Assembly: GCF_027213965.1 (NCBI RefSeq)
Contig: NZ_JAPWGX010000003.1
Location: forward strand, 682,001-746,000
DNA from: Maritalea porphyrae
GTDB lineage: Bacteria; Pseudomonadota; Alphaproteobacteria; Rhizobiales; Devosiaceae
Direction of reading: 5' to 3'
DNA length: 64,000 nt
A program made the translations under genes and the position numbers. Positions 1-9,567 of this stretch are shown here, piece after piece; position 1 is the first letter of the stretch; each line of letters begins with the position of its first letter. A model generated the notes under the pieces. That model searched no databases, was not told the origin of the DNA, and worked only from the letters and a program-made list of their open reading frames with translations.

Positions 1-2878
1 ATTGCAGCACTGTGAGCCGGCGCGTTGCCATGTCCGTTAGTTTTTGATGAGTTGGTGTTGTGAACAGCGCATAGGCGCGGATTTTAGAACGCCCAATTCG
101 CCCGCGAATTTGGTGCAATTGGGAAAGTCCAAAATTGTCGGCGCGGTGGACAATGAGCGTGTTGGCGGTTGGAATGTCCAACCCAGATTCTACGATGGTG
201 GTGGCAATTAGCACATCGAATTTGCCGTCATAGAAGGCATTCATAATGTCGTCGAGTTCACTTGGTGGCATTTGCCCATTGGCAACCACATAGCTGACTT
301 CTGGCACTTGCTCATCCAAAAAGCGTACAATTTCTGCCTGATCCTTGATGCGGGGAACCACATAAAAAGACTGCCCGCCCCGGTATTTTTCACGCAATAA
401 CGCCTCGCGCACCACCAAAGGATCGAACGGCAAAACGAAACTACGTACTGAGAGCCGATCCACTGGCGGTGTGGCCAAAAGCGATAGGTCTCGCACGCCG
501 GTTAGTGCAAGCTGGAGCGTTCTTGGAATTGGCGTGGCTGAAAGCGTTAAAACGTGAACGCTCGATTTGAGTTCTTTCAGGCGCTCTTTGTGTCCAACAC
601 CAAAGTGCTGCTCTTCATCGATAACAAGCAAACCTAAGTCTTTGAACTTTATCGTTTTTGCCAGCAAAGCATGGGTACCGATAACGATATCAACACTGCC
701 ATCGGTCAGACCGTCTTTAGTGAGTTTGAGTTCTTTCGCGCTCACCAAACGGGAGGCTTGGCGCACCCGAACCGGCAAATCCGCGAAACGTTCCGAGAAT
801 GTTTTGAAATGCTGACGCGCCAAAAGCGTTGTTGGCACAACAATGGCCACTTGTTTGCCAGAAAGCGCGACAGCGAATGCCGCGCGCAGCGCAACTTCAG
901 TTTTACCAAAGCCAACGTCCCCACAAACAAGGCGATCCATCACGCGGCCAGTTGAAAGGTCGTCAAATATCGCATCAATCGCCGTTAATTGATCTTCTGT
1001 CTCCTCATAAGGGAAACGAGCACAGAACTCTTCATAAACGCCCATCTGCGGTTCGACCACATCGCCTTTGGACATGGTGCGGGCCGCTGCAATTTGGATG
1101 AGCTGTTCCGCCATTTCGCGGATGCGCTTTTTCAGCTTGGCTTTCTTTGCCTGCCACGCAACGCCGCCAAGTTTATCCAAAATGCCATCACCGGCATCCG
1201 ATCCATATCGCGAGAGCAGCTCGATATTTTCAACAGGCAAGTAAAGGCGGTCGTTTTTGGAATAGGCAATTTCAACACAATCGTGCGGGGCACCCATAAC
1301 GTCGATCGCCTTCAGGCCGACAAAACGGCCGATACCGTGATCTACGTGCACCACCAAGTCGCCAGACGCCAACCCGGTTGCCTCGGTAAGCGCCTCTCCC
1401 CCTTTTCGGCGTTTAGACGCGCGAATGATGCGTTCGCCAAGAATGTCTTGTTCTGACAAGACCAAAAGATCTTTGGTTTCAAAGCCACTTTCAAGGCCCA
1501 GAACAATAAGACCGACTTCGCCAATATTTAGGGTTTTGACTTGGGGCCAGTGCTCAATAAGTTTTGTTTTTGTGACGTCGTGATCTTTGAGCACCTGTGC
1601 CATGCGGTCGCGCGTGCCTTGGGTCCAACACGCAATAACGACTTGTTTTTTTGCGCGTGCTCCTGCTTTTGCAGTATCTATGACCGCCTCAAACAGATTT
1701 ATGCTGTCCGATTGCCGCTCTTTTGAAAAATTAGGGGCAAGTTGACCTTCTCGGTTTTCATTTGAAAGCAACCCGCTGTCCAAAGTCGCAAACGGCGTGA
1801 TTTGAACAACATCTCCCGGGTTGGCCAAAGCCAGATCGTCGCCCAATTGGTACAGCCGATCTGCTGGCAAAGGTTTATAAACAGTGCCTGCATCACCTTC
1901 TTCAAAGGCTTCGCGGCGCGCTTCATAATAGTCTGAGATTTGAACGCGACGCTCTGCGATGGCCTGATTGACTTGCTCATCCAACACAAGTGGTGCTTCG
2001 TGCAAGAAGTCGGGCAAGGTGCCCATTTGCTCATAGAAAAGGGGTAACCAATGTTCCATGCCAGCAAAACGTTGACCGGCACTGATCGCAGCATATAGCG
2101 GATCGTTGGCCGTGTTGCCGCCAAAACTGGCGGTATAGCCGCGACGAAAACGCGAGATGGCGTCTTCGTGTAAAACGATTTCGCCCATCGGCACCATGGT
2201 CGCCGTTTTTTGTTGCGCAATCGTTCGTTGCGTTTCTGGGTCAAAAGTTCGAATGCTCTCGAGGCTGGTCCCGAAAAAATCAAATCGCAGCGGATTTTCA
2301 TATCCCGCTGGGAACAAATCAATCAAGCCGCCGCGCACTGCGTATTCACCTGGCTCACGGACTGTTGGCACCCGCATGTAGCCATTAACCGTCGCCCAAC
2401 CAGTTAGCCGTTCGGTTTGAACCACTTGACCTGATGTAACGCTAAAAGAAAATTCATCAACAAATTGCGTTGAAACAGTTTTTTGCACAATAGAATTGAC
2501 TGAAGTTACAACAACGGTGCCAACGTTTGCCGCATTGCGCAGCGCAGCAAGGGTCGTCATCCGTTCCGCCAAAACAGAGGCATTTGGTGACACCCGATCG
2601 TAAGGCAAACAGTCCCACGCCGGAAACGCCAAAATATTGTGTGACGGCATTAACCTTTTTAGCAGCTCCGCCATTTTCTGCATGCGGCGGCCATCGCGCG
2701 CGACAAAACAAACCGAAACACGTCTTGATGGATTGGCCTTTGCCTCAATTTCAACCAATCGCGCCAGTTCAACCGGCTGCATACCATCGGGCACACCGGT
2801 GATAAAACGATTGGGCGAGAGCGCATTCACATCCAAGCGCTTGTCATGCGCCAGTGTCTTGTCGTTAGAACTTGCCAT
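1..2878 (-). CDS. mfd: Transcription-repair coupling factor Mfd (3' end outside window)
   Basis: Mfd is the ATP-driven translocase that removes RNA polymerase stalled at DNA lesions and recruits UvrA, so it couples transcription to nucleotide excision repair in the cytoplasm. About 959 codons are present of a usual 1150-1170; the C-terminus runs off the left edge. Reading the minus strand, the N-terminal UvrB-like region is followed by the RNA-polymerase-interaction domain (VDHGIGRF) and then the RecG-like motor with Walker A GDVGFGKTE, the DEEQHFGVGHKE box, SATPIPRTL and the QIRGRIGRS motif. The start ATG (2876-2878) shares one base with the TAA stop of the upstream sdhE-like gene (TAATG), which suggests translational coupling. 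The identification is firm. Confidence 0.96.
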   Translation of the reverse strand, partial: MASSNDKTLAHDKRLDVNALSPNRFITGVPDGMQPVELARLVEIEAKANPSRRVSVCFVARDGRRMQKMAELLKRLMPSHNILAFPAWDCLPYDRVSPNASVLAERMTTLAALRNAANVGTVVVTSVNSIVQKTVSTQFVDEFSFSVTSGQVVQTERLTGWATVNGYMRVPTVREPGEYAVRGGLIDLFPAGYENPLRFDFFGTSLESIRTFDPETQRTIAQQKTATMVPMGEIVLHEDAISRFRRGYTASFGGNTANDPLYAAISAGQRFAGMEHWLPLFYEQMGTLPDFLHEAPLVLDEQVNQAIAERRVQISDYYEARREAFEEGDAGTVYKPLPADRLYQLGDDLALANPGDVVQITPFATLDSGLLSNENREGQLAPNFSKERQSDSINLFEAVIDTAKAGARAKKQVVIACWTQGTRDRMAQVLKDHDVTKTKLIEHWPQVKTLNIGEVGLIVLGLESGFETKDLLVLSEQDILGERIIRASKRRKGGEALTEATGLASGDLVVHVDHGIGRFVGLKAIDVMGAPHDCVEIAYSKNDRLYLPVENIELLSRYGSDAGDGILDKLGGVAWQAKKAKLKKRIREMAEQLIQIAAARTMSKGDVVEPQMGVYEEFCARFPYEETEDQLTAIDAIFDDLSTGRVMDRLVCGDVGFGKTEVALRAAFAVALSGKQVAIVVPTTLLARQHFKTFSERFADLPVRVRQASRLVSAKELKLTKDGLTDGSVDIVIGTHALLAKTIKFKDLGLLVIDEEQHFGVGHKERLKELKSSVHVLTLSATPIPRTLQLALTGVRDLSLLATPPVDRLSVRSFVLPFDPLVVREALLREKYRGGQSFYVVPRIKDQAEIVRFLDEQVPEVSYVVANGQMPPSELDDIMNAFYDGKFDVLIATTIVESGLDIPTANTLIVHRADNFGLSQLHQIRGRIGRSKIRAYALFTTPTHQKLTDMATRRLTVLQ

Positions 2879-3192
2879 TATTCGTCCGAAACGCGGTCAT
2901 GTTGAAACTGGGAGATCTGTTTTAAAAGATCGGGAAAAGGCGCATTGTCCAGCGGCTCTTTGCCAATAATCCAATTGTAAAGATCTGCGTCTGTTTCGCT
3001 CATCAAAGCTTCAAGGTCATCCAACTGCGCTGATGTGTAATCTGCTACAGCTCCATCCACAAAGCCACCGAGGATGATATCCATTTCCTGAGTGCCACGG
3101 TGGTGCGCGCGATATTTGATTTTCTTCAAACGATCTTGAGGATTTTCACGTTTTGTACCAGTCACAGGGAACCACCATTTGATTTGCGCCAA
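2878..3192 (-). CDS. sdhE: SdhE/DUF339 FAD assembly factor
   Basis: A 104-residue protein of the SdhE (YgfY, DUF339; eukaryotic SDHAF2) family, which promotes covalent attachment of FAD to the succinate dehydrogenase flavoprotein. The family signature RGTQEMD (the RGxxE motif that contacts the flavoprotein) is visible, followed by the short helical, acidic rest of the domain. The start is TTG at 3190-3192, preceded at a good distance by GGGAG. The stop overlaps the mfd start by one base. SdhE next to mfd/recG is a common alphaproteobacterial arrangement. The recG gene runs divergently from here, so the 100 bases between 3192 and 3293 must carry both promoters. Confidence 0.85.
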   Translation of the reverse strand: MAQIKWWFPVTGTKRENPQDRLKKIKYRAHHRGTQEMDIILGGFVDGAVADYTSAQLDDLEALMSETDADLYNWIIGKEPLDNAPFPDLLKQISQFQHDRVSDE

Positions 3193-3292
3193 TTTCGTGC
3201 TCCCATTTACGCGGATAATTCGGTTTTGTCAGCCTTTCGCCGCGGACAATTAGGATATAAATTGCAAGAAATCACCGATTTGGGAAGAATCA

Positions 3293-5401
3293 TTGGCACG
3301 TCCAGACATTCTAAATCCACTTTTTGCAGCCGTGAGCACCGTTAAGGGTGTTGGCCCACAGTTGAGCAAACTGATGGCTTCATTCTTCGGTGCGCCTGAG
3401 AATCAGGATGCAGTGTTGCTTGATGTGTTGATGCATATGCCGTCGGGCATCATTGATCGGCGCCAACAACCGGGCGTGCAGTTTGCTCAACCCGGGGCAA
3501 TTTCCACTTTTCTATTGCATATCGATCGGCACATACCACCCCCGCGCAACAACAAACGGGTTCCTTATAGAATTGAAGCGCACGACGAGAGCGGTGAGAT
3601 CGTGATTTCTTACTTTGCCGGCCGCGCTTCTTGGTTGGAAAAAACCTTACCTGTGGGCGACAAGAAGTATGTCTCCGGTCTCGTCACATTTTATCATGGC
3701 ATTCCACAGCTGAATCACCCAGATTATATCGTTGATGAGGACAAATTCGATGATTTGCCTTTGGTTGAACCCGTCTACCCACTTACCAGTGGCCTAACGT
3801 CAAAAAAACTACAACTTGCGACGCAGCATGCGCTTTCAAAGCTACCCGATGTGCCCGAATGGATTGGCCATTCACGGCTCGATTTGAACGGTTGGCCGTC
3901 GTTTAAAACAGCGATGCACCAAACACACGATCCGCAAACGCCCGCTGAAGCAAAGATCGAAGGCGCTGCGCGAGCGCGAATGGCTTATGACGAGTATTTT
4001 GCTGGCCAGCTGACCCTACAATTGGTGCGGGCAACCATGACACGCGAAAGCGGTGTGCAACGCCTCCTTACCGGTAAGAGCACCCAAAAAGTGCGCGAAG
4101 CCCTGCCCTTTAAGCTTACAGGTGGTCAAGAAGCGGCGGTCACCGACATAGAGAATGATTTGCGCTCAAATCGCAAAATGGCACGGCTGGTTCAAGGTGA
4201 CGTGGGGTCTGGTAAGACCGTTGTTGCCCTAATGGCAATGGCGGCAATGGCAGAAGCGGGCCACCAAAGCGCATTGATGGCACCCACTGAAATTTTGGCA
4301 ACACAGCACTATTCAACGATTGCAGAGATTGGGGAAAAGGCCGGATTGCAAGTGGCTTTGCTTACCGGCAAGATGCCCGCGGGAGAGCGCCGCGCCATTC
4401 AAGCGCGCATTGAATCTGGTGAAATCGACATTGTTGTTGGCACTCACGCCCTATTCCAATCAAGTGTCGTTTTCAAATCGCTAGGGCTGACTGTCGTTGA
4501 TGAGCAACATCGTTTCGGCGTACACCAGCGACTTGCCCTTTCAGAAAAGGGCCGCAAGACGGAATTGCTTGTGATGACCGCCACGCCCATTCCTCGCACG
4601 TTGGTGCTCACCCACTTTGGTGACATGGATGTGAGCTTGCTCAAAGAAAAGCCAGCAGGCAGACAGCCAATCGATACCGCAATCCTTTCTTCAAACGAAT
4701 ATGAGCGCGTTATCGCTCGCTTGAAGGCAAAGGTTGCGGAAGGTGCGCAGGCATTTTGGGTTTGCCCCCTGGTTGAAGAATCTGAAAATTTAAACCTCGT
4801 TTCCGCAGAGGATAGGCATAAAGCGTTAAGCCAAGTATTTGGAGACCGTGTGGGCTTGGTGCATGGACGCATGAAAGCTGATGAGAAACAGGAAGTTATG
4901 GAGCGCTTTCAACGAAATGAACTTTCAATTTTAGTTGCAACCACCGTGATTGAAGTTGGGGTCGATGTGCCCAACGCTACAATCATGATTATTGAACATG
5001 CAGAGCGATTTGGTCTCTCTCAACTTCATCAATTGCGAGGCCGTGTCGGCCGAGGCGACAAACGATCGGCATGCTTACTTTTGCACGGCGACAAACTAAC
5101 TGAAATGGCGCAAGCGCGGCTGAAAACCATCCGTGCGACAGAAGATGGGTTTGAGATTGCTGAACGAGATTTGGAGTTGCGCGGACAAGGTGATCTGCTG
5201 GGTACGCGTCAATCTGGCATGCCCGGATTTCGCATTGCAATTCCCGATTACCATAAAGACCTTTTGGAAATCGCACATGATGATGCGGTTGATCTGTTGG
5301 AGCGCAATCCCGGACTTCAAGGAGCTGAAGGCGAAGCAGCGCGCACCCTGCTCTATTTGTTCAGGAAAGATCTAGCGATTCCACTGATCAGAGCAGGATA
5401 G
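3293..5401 (+). CDS. recG: ATP-dependent DNA helicase RecG
   Basis: RecG remodels stalled replication forks and branched recombination intermediates. The 702-residue protein has the family length. It starts with the N-terminal helical part (LNPLFAAVS then KGVGPQLSKLM), continues through the wedge/OB domain to about residue 270, and then has the two-lobe motor: Walker A GDVGSGKT near residues 301-308, motif II as DEQHRFG near 403 (DEQH rather than DEAD, as usual for RecG), TATPIPRTL, and the QLRGRVGRG motif. The start is TTG at 3293; an ATG start giving a sensible N-terminus is not available. The gene stands divergent to sdhE-mfd and convergent to the DUF502 gene, with only 8 bases between the two stops. 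Confidence 0.96.
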   Translation: MARPDILNPLFAAVSTVKGVGPQLSKLMASFFGAPENQDAVLLDVLMHMPSGIIDRRQQPGVQFAQPGAISTFLLHIDRHIPPPRNNKRVPYRIEAHDESGEIVISYFAGRASWLEKTLPVGDKKYVSGLVTFYHGIPQLNHPDYIVDEDKFDDLPLVEPVYPLTSGLTSKKLQLATQHALSKLPDVPEWIGHSRLDLNGWPSFKTAMHQTHDPQTPAEAKIEGAARARMAYDEYFAGQLTLQLVRATMTRESGVQRLLTGKSTQKVREALPFKLTGGQEAAVTDIENDLRSNRKMARLVQGDVGSGKTVVALMAMAAMAEAGHQSALMAPTEILATQHYSTIAEIGEKAGLQVALLTGKMPAGERRAIQARIESGEIDIVVGTHALFQSSVVFKSLGLTVVDEQHRFGVHQRLALSEKGRKTELLVMTATPIPRTLVLTHFGDMDVSLLKEKPAGRQPIDTAILSSNEYERVIARLKAKVAEGAQAFWVCPLVEESENLNLVSAEDRHKALSQVFGDRVGLVHGRMKADEKQEVMERFQRNELSILVATTVIEVGVDVPNATIMIIEHAERFGLSQLHQLRGRVGRGDKRSACLLLHGDKLTEMAQARLKTIRATEDGFEIAERDLELRGQGDLLGTRQSGMPGFRIAIPDYHKDLLEIAHDDAVDLLERNPGLQGAEGEAARTLLYLFRKDLAIPLIRAG

Positions 5402-5409
5402 GCAAAAAC

Positions 5410-6132
5410 CTATTTCTTCTTGGAAGAGAGGCCAGATTTTGCTGCAAGCTCGGCGGTTTTCTTTTGATATTCTGGCGACACAAGCCCTGCAGAAATAACC
5501 AATTTGGCACCGTCTTCCACCGTCATATCGAGAATTTGCACCTCACTACGGGGCAGAAACAGCAAGAAGCCTGACGTGGGATTTGGTGTCGTTGGCAAAA
5601 AGACACTCGTTACATCTTTCCCAACTACCTTTTCGGCCACTTCACCTTTCGCATCCGTCGAAATGAATACCAAAGCATACAACCCTGGGCGGGGATATTG
5701 GATCAAACCAACCTGTTTGAAGTTGGAGTGGCTTTGGCTGACCACAGTTTCAAAAATCTGTTTTAGGCCACGATAAAGCACTGAAACAAACGGCATCCGA
5801 TGCAAAATTGATTCACTAAATTGCACCAAGGTTCTGCCGACCAGATTTGCGGTTAGGAATCCAAGCATAATTAGAGCAAGAGCGCCAATTACAAGGCCAA
5901 ATCCGGGCACGCTTATTGGGAGATAGGTATCGGGGTTATATTGGGGTGGAATGAGCGGTTTAACAAAGTCATCAACAAAGCGGATAATTGACCACGTTAT
6001 ATAGATTGTCAGACCCACTGGAGCCGCAATCACTAGCCCAGTCAGAAAGTAATTTGTAAGCCGACGTCCCGCCGTCACTTTTTGAGGTGGGTGCTCTTCG
6101 TCATGATTGTTGTGGTCTGGTTTTTCGCTCAT
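5410..6132 (-). CDS. DUF502 family inner-membrane protein
   Basis: A 240-residue DUF502 protein. Two hydrophobic segments are visible, about residues 27-50 (starting YFLTGLVIAAP) and about 77-100 (starting GFGLVIGALAL), with a conserved soluble C-terminal domain containing the PTTPNPTSGF motif near residue 183 that is typical of the family. The N-terminus is charged and His/Asp rich, and the last residues are a lysine-rich tail. The biochemical role of DUF502 proteins is not established and I do not assign one. The gene lies between recG and glmS, a place it often occupies in Hyphomicrobiales. It is on the glmS strand, 99 bases beyond the glmS stop, and a strong hairpin lies between them, so it may be transcribed separately. 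Confidence 0.85.
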   Translation of the reverse strand: MSEKPDHNNHDEEHPPQKVTAGRRLTNYFLTGLVIAAPVGLTIYITWSIIRFVDDFVKPLIPPQYNPDTYLPISVPGFGLVIGALALIMLGFLTANLVGRTLVQFSESILHRMPFVSVLYRGLKQIFETVVSQSHSNFKQVGLIQYPRPGLYALVFISTDAKGEVAEKVVGKDVTSVFLPTTPNPTSGFLLFLPRSEVQILDMTVEDGAKLVISAGLVSPEYQKKTAELAAKSGLSSKKK

Positions 6133-6165
6133 AGTCTGATCTATATAGAGCGCCTATCTTATAGT

Positions 6166-6210
6166 GCAATGCCTGATTGGCGCTTAAGCGATCAGACATT
6201 GCGTTTTATT
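6166..6210. terminator. Hairpin between glmS and the DUF502 gene
   Basis: An imperfect inverted repeat pairs GCAATG-C-CTGAT (6166-6177) with ATCAG-A-CATTGC (6191-6202), and the loop contains the small palindrome CGCTTAAGCG. On the plus strand it is followed by GTTTTATTG. On the minus strand, where glmS is read, the tail is not T-rich, so it could act as a 3'-end stabilising hairpin or a weak terminator for glmS. Confidence 0.5.
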
Positions 6211-6231
6211 GTTCAACTTGTGGCGATTACG

Positions 6232-8058
6232 CTATTCCACAGTTACTGACTTCGCCAAATTACGTGGCTGATCAACGTCCGTCCCCATAAACACCGCAGT
6301 ATGATACGCCAACAACTGCACCGGTACTGTCGCAATTATGGGCTGCACCAATTCGTGCGCTTCTGGCATCAGAATAATCTCATTTATGTCGTCGCCCGCG
6401 TGCTTTGCGCCTGCTTCGTCTGTTATGAGAATGATATTGCCACCACGCGCAGCCACTTCGTGCATGTTGGAAAGTGTTTTCTCAAGCAATGCGTCTGAAG
6501 GAGCGACAACGACAACTGGCACCTTTTCGTCAATCAAGGCAATTGGCCCATGCTTCAGCTCACCAGCAGCGTAGCCTTCTGCATGGATGTAGGTAATCTC
6601 TTTGAACTTGAGTGCACCTTCCAAAGCGACAGGATAAAGTGCACCTCGGCCGAGATAGAAAACGTCTTTTGCTTTGGATAATGCTTTATCCAAACTCGCG
6701 ATTTTTGGTTCGGATGCCAAAGCTTTTGACATTGCGCCAGGGAGTTTTGCAAGCGCATCAACAAGTTCTGACTCATCTTTGTCACTCAAAACACCACGCT
6801 GTTTGCCCGCGGCGATTGCAAGAGTTGCCAAAACAGTTTGTTGCGCTGTTGTTGCTTTGGTTGAAGCCACGCAGATTTCTGGCCCGCACAATGTTGGGAA
6901 AACCACATCTGATTCTCGTGCAATTGTGCTTTCCGCCACATTGACGATCGAAGCGATGTGTTGCCCCTGAGACACGCAATATCGCAGCGCAGCCAATGTA
7001 TCAGCGGTTTCACCAGACTGGGAAACAAAAATCGCCAGTCCGCCCTTTTCCATTGGCGGCTCGCGGTAACGGAATTCTGACGCTATATCGACCTCTACGG
7101 GTAGACGAGCGTATTTTTCGAACCAATATTTTGCGATCATCGCTGCGTAATATGAACCACCACAACTCGCGATAGTAACTTTTGATAATTTGGAAAAATC
7201 AAATGGCAATTCTTGCGGCAGTTGAATTTTGCGTTTCGCAAAATTCACATAATTGGAAAGCGTGTGCGAAATCGTGTCGGGTTGCTCGTAGATTTCTTTG
7301 GACATGAAGTGCCGGTGGTTTCCCTTGCTCACCAAGGCGGCACCGGTGTTTGCTGTCGAAATCGGTCGATTGACCGGCGAACCATCAATATCAAAGATTC
7401 GCACGTCTGATTTTGTCAGGGCGACCCAATCGCCCTCTTCGAGGTAGGTAACTTTATTGGTGAATGGAGCAAGTGCAATCGCATCTGAGCCCAAAATCAT
7501 TTCACCATCGCCGTGACCTACGGCCAAGGGTGCGCCCTGACGGGCACCGATGATGAGATTGTCCTCACCATTGAACATCATTGCTAGGGCGAACGCGCCT
7601 TCGAGCCGCTTGATAACAGCTGCAGCAGCGTCAAATGGCGCTGCGCCCTTGTCCATTTCACGCGTGACAAGCAAAGCAACCATTTCAGTGTCTGTTTCTG
7701 AAACAGGAACATAGCCATCAACGCCCAACTCATCTCGTAGTTCGCGGAAGTTTTCAATAATGCCATTGTGAACGACCGCAACCTTTTGCGTCATGTGTGG
7801 GTGCGCGTTTGCTTCGGTCGGTGCACCGTGGGTCGCCCAACGTGTGTGGCCGATGCCAATGTTACCCGCCAAAGGCTCTTCACTTATGCGTTTCTTTAGG
7901 TTTGTTAGCTTTCCGGGTGCACGTCTTCTATCCATTTTGCCATCAGCAAATGTCGCAACGCCGGCGCTGTCATACCCTCGATATTCTAAACGTTTGAGCG
8001 CATCTACAATTCTATCGGCAACTGGTTTGTCGCTAACAATTCCAACAATTCCGCACAT
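6232..8058 (-). CDS. glmS: Glutamine-fructose-6-phosphate aminotransferase (isomerising)
   Basis: GlmS makes glucosamine-6-phosphate from fructose-6-phosphate and glutamine, the first step toward UDP-GlcNAc for peptidoglycan and lipid A. The 608-residue protein has the full length. It begins MCGIVGIV, with Cys2 the nucleophile of the N-terminal glutaminase domain, and shows GHTRWATHG and HNGIIEN in that domain. Two SIS sugar-isomerase domains follow (CGGSYYAA, SQSGETADT, ELKHGPIAL), and the C-terminus ends AKSVTVE as expected. A good ribosome site (GAGGAAAG) precedes the ATG. glmU lies 9 bases upstream on the same strand, so glmU-glmS form a two-gene unit for hexosamine supply. No glmS ribozyme-like leader is seen and none is expected in this phylum. 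Confidence 0.97.
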   Translation of the reverse strand: MCGIVGIVSDKPVADRIVDALKRLEYRGYDSAGVATFADGKMDRRRAPGKLTNLKKRISEEPLAGNIGIGHTRWATHGAPTEANAHPHMTQKVAVVHNGIIENFRELRDELGVDGYVPVSETDTEMVALLVTREMDKGAAPFDAAAAVIKRLEGAFALAMMFNGEDNLIIGARQGAPLAVGHGDGEMILGSDAIALAPFTNKVTYLEEGDWVALTKSDVRIFDIDGSPVNRPISTANTGAALVSKGNHRHFMSKEIYEQPDTISHTLSNYVNFAKRKIQLPQELPFDFSKLSKVTIASCGGSYYAAMIAKYWFEKYARLPVEVDIASEFRYREPPMEKGGLAIFVSQSGETADTLAALRYCVSQGQHIASIVNVAESTIARESDVVFPTLCGPEICVASTKATTAQQTVLATLAIAAGKQRGVLSDKDESELVDALAKLPGAMSKALASEPKIASLDKALSKAKDVFYLGRGALYPVALEGALKFKEITYIHAEGYAAGELKHGPIALIDEKVPVVVVAPSDALLEKTLSNMHEVAARGGNIILITDEAGAKHAGDDINEIILMPEAHELVQPIIATVPVQLLAYHTAVFMGTDVDQPRNLAKSVTVE

Positions 8059-8067
8059 AGTCTTTCC

Positions 8068-9408
8068 TCAGTCTTTCTTCTCTGTCCAACGCTGTCTGAT
8101 GACATTTGCGTAGCCAGATTTGTTCGTTTGTTTGGAGCGGGCTATAGCCAGTGCGTCTTTTTCTACATTGTGAGTAACAACACTTCCCGAAGCGACATAG
8201 GCACCATCTGCAATCTCAACTGGTGCTACAAGTGAGCTATTTGAGCCGATGAATGCGTTCTCTCCGATGGTTGTTTTGAATTTGTTTTTTCCATCGTAGT
8301 TGCAGGTGATGGTGCCTGCCCCAACATTAGTACCAGCACCAATTTGCGCATCGCCGATATATGTCAGGTGATTGATTTTTGCGCCGGGTCCGATGTCTGA
8401 CTTTTTGACCTCGACAAAGTTTCCAGCCTTGCTGCCTGCCCCCATGTTCGCGCCCGGACGAAGCCTTGCGTAGGGGCCAATGTTGGCGTCTTTGTCAACA
8501 AAAGCACCTTCCAAATGAGAGAAAGCATGAATGGTCGCGCCAGATTTAACCGTGACACCGGGACCAAAGACAACATTTGGTTCAATTATCACATCTTGTT
8601 CAATTTGAGTGTCGTATGAAAAGAACACCGTTTCTGGTGCAACTAGCGTAACACCACCCAACATGGCTTGTGTGCGCTTTCTTGTCTGAAACACGCGCTC
8701 AGCCGCGGCAAGTTGAACGCGATCATTGACGCCAAGCACTTCATTTTCTTGGCTTTTAGACGTTTTTACGACGAAGCTCTTACTTCGTGCAATTTGCGCC
8801 GCATCCGTTAGATAGAACTCAGCCTGCGCGTTATCATTGCCAATTTCATCGATAACTGCTTTGAGACAATTGACCTTAAACCCCATAATACCAGAGTTGC
8901 AAAAGCCGACGCGTTTTTGATCGTCGTCGGCATCTTTTTCTTCCACAATTCTAACCAACTGATCGCCGTCCATGATTAGTCGGCCAAGGCCGAATGGGCT
9001 AGCGGGCTCATAACCCACAACAACCAAGTCAGCGCCATCGTCAAGAACTGACTTTGCTTGCGCTATTGTTTGCGCCTGTATCATTGGATTGTCGGCAAAC
9101 AGAACAAAAACATAACCGTCAAAACCAGCCCAATGTTCTCTGGCCTGCATGGCAGCATGGCCAGTGCCCAATCGTTCGTGTTGAACAACCGTATGGATTT
9201 GTGGGTCGAGATTTTGCAGGTAGTTTGCAGAAGCTTGGTGCTCTGGGCCCAACACAACTGCGATTTTGCTGGCCCCTGCAGCGCGGCAACTGGAAACCAC
9301 GTGTCCCAGCATGGGCAACCCACCTACTTTATGCAGGACTTTTGGCGTGGTCGACTTCATGCGCGTCCCCTCGCCGGCTGCAAGGACAATGGTCAATGTG
9401 TCAGTCAT
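8068..9408 (-). CDS. glmU: Bifunctional GlcNAc-1-P uridyltransferase / GlcN-1-P acetyltransferase
   Basis: GlmU acetylates glucosamine-1-phosphate and then transfers UMP to give UDP-GlcNAc. The 446-residue protein carries the N-terminal nucleotidyltransferase signature LAAGEGTRM near residue 9 with the following KVLHKVGG, and a C-terminal left-handed beta-helix of hexapeptide repeats (for example NVVFGPGV, RLRPGANMGAGSKAGNF, HLTYIGDAQIGAGTNVGAGTITCNYDG) that forms the acetyltransferase domain. It is the first gene of the glmU-glmS unit; its promoter should lie in the 159-base gap to the divergent gene at 9568. Confidence 0.97.
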   Translation of the reverse strand: MTDTLTIVLAAGEGTRMKSTTPKVLHKVGGLPMLGHVVSSCRAAGASKIAVVLGPEHQASANYLQNLDPQIHTVVQHERLGTGHAAMQAREHWAGFDGYVFVLFADNPMIQAQTIAQAKSVLDDGADLVVVGYEPASPFGLGRLIMDGDQLVRIVEEKDADDDQKRVGFCNSGIMGFKVNCLKAVIDEIGNDNAQAEFYLTDAAQIARSKSFVVKTSKSQENEVLGVNDRVQLAAAERVFQTRKRTQAMLGGVTLVAPETVFFSYDTQIEQDVIIEPNVVFGPGVTVKSGATIHAFSHLEGAFVDKDANIGPYARLRPGANMGAGSKAGNFVEVKKSDIGPGAKINHLTYIGDAQIGAGTNVGAGTITCNYDGKNKFKTTIGENAFIGSNSSLVAPVEIADGAYVASGSVVTHNVEKDALAIARSKQTNKSGYANVIRQRWTEKKD

Positions 9409-9567
9409 GTGCGGAAGCTGCTCCGAATCTGAGTATTATTCATTTCATTTATTGCAAGAATGTGTTGGCAAAATGGAAACAGACCTGCAGCACATGAACC
9501 AATTATTCAACTTGTGCAATAATGATGGTTAAGACTTTGCGATTCGCGCGGACCAGGGGAGACGAGT

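Noticed and set aside
4444-4872. Antisense reading frame inside recG (and many similar long frames opposite real genes)
   Set aside because: They follow the codon pattern of the real gene on the other strand, lack ribosome sites and encode low-complexity Ser/Arg-rich sequence.
9409-9567. A riboswitch or ribozyme controlling glmU/glmS
   Set aside because: No glmS-ribozyme-like pseudoknot or other known motif could be seen, and glmS itself has only a 9-base leader after glmU.
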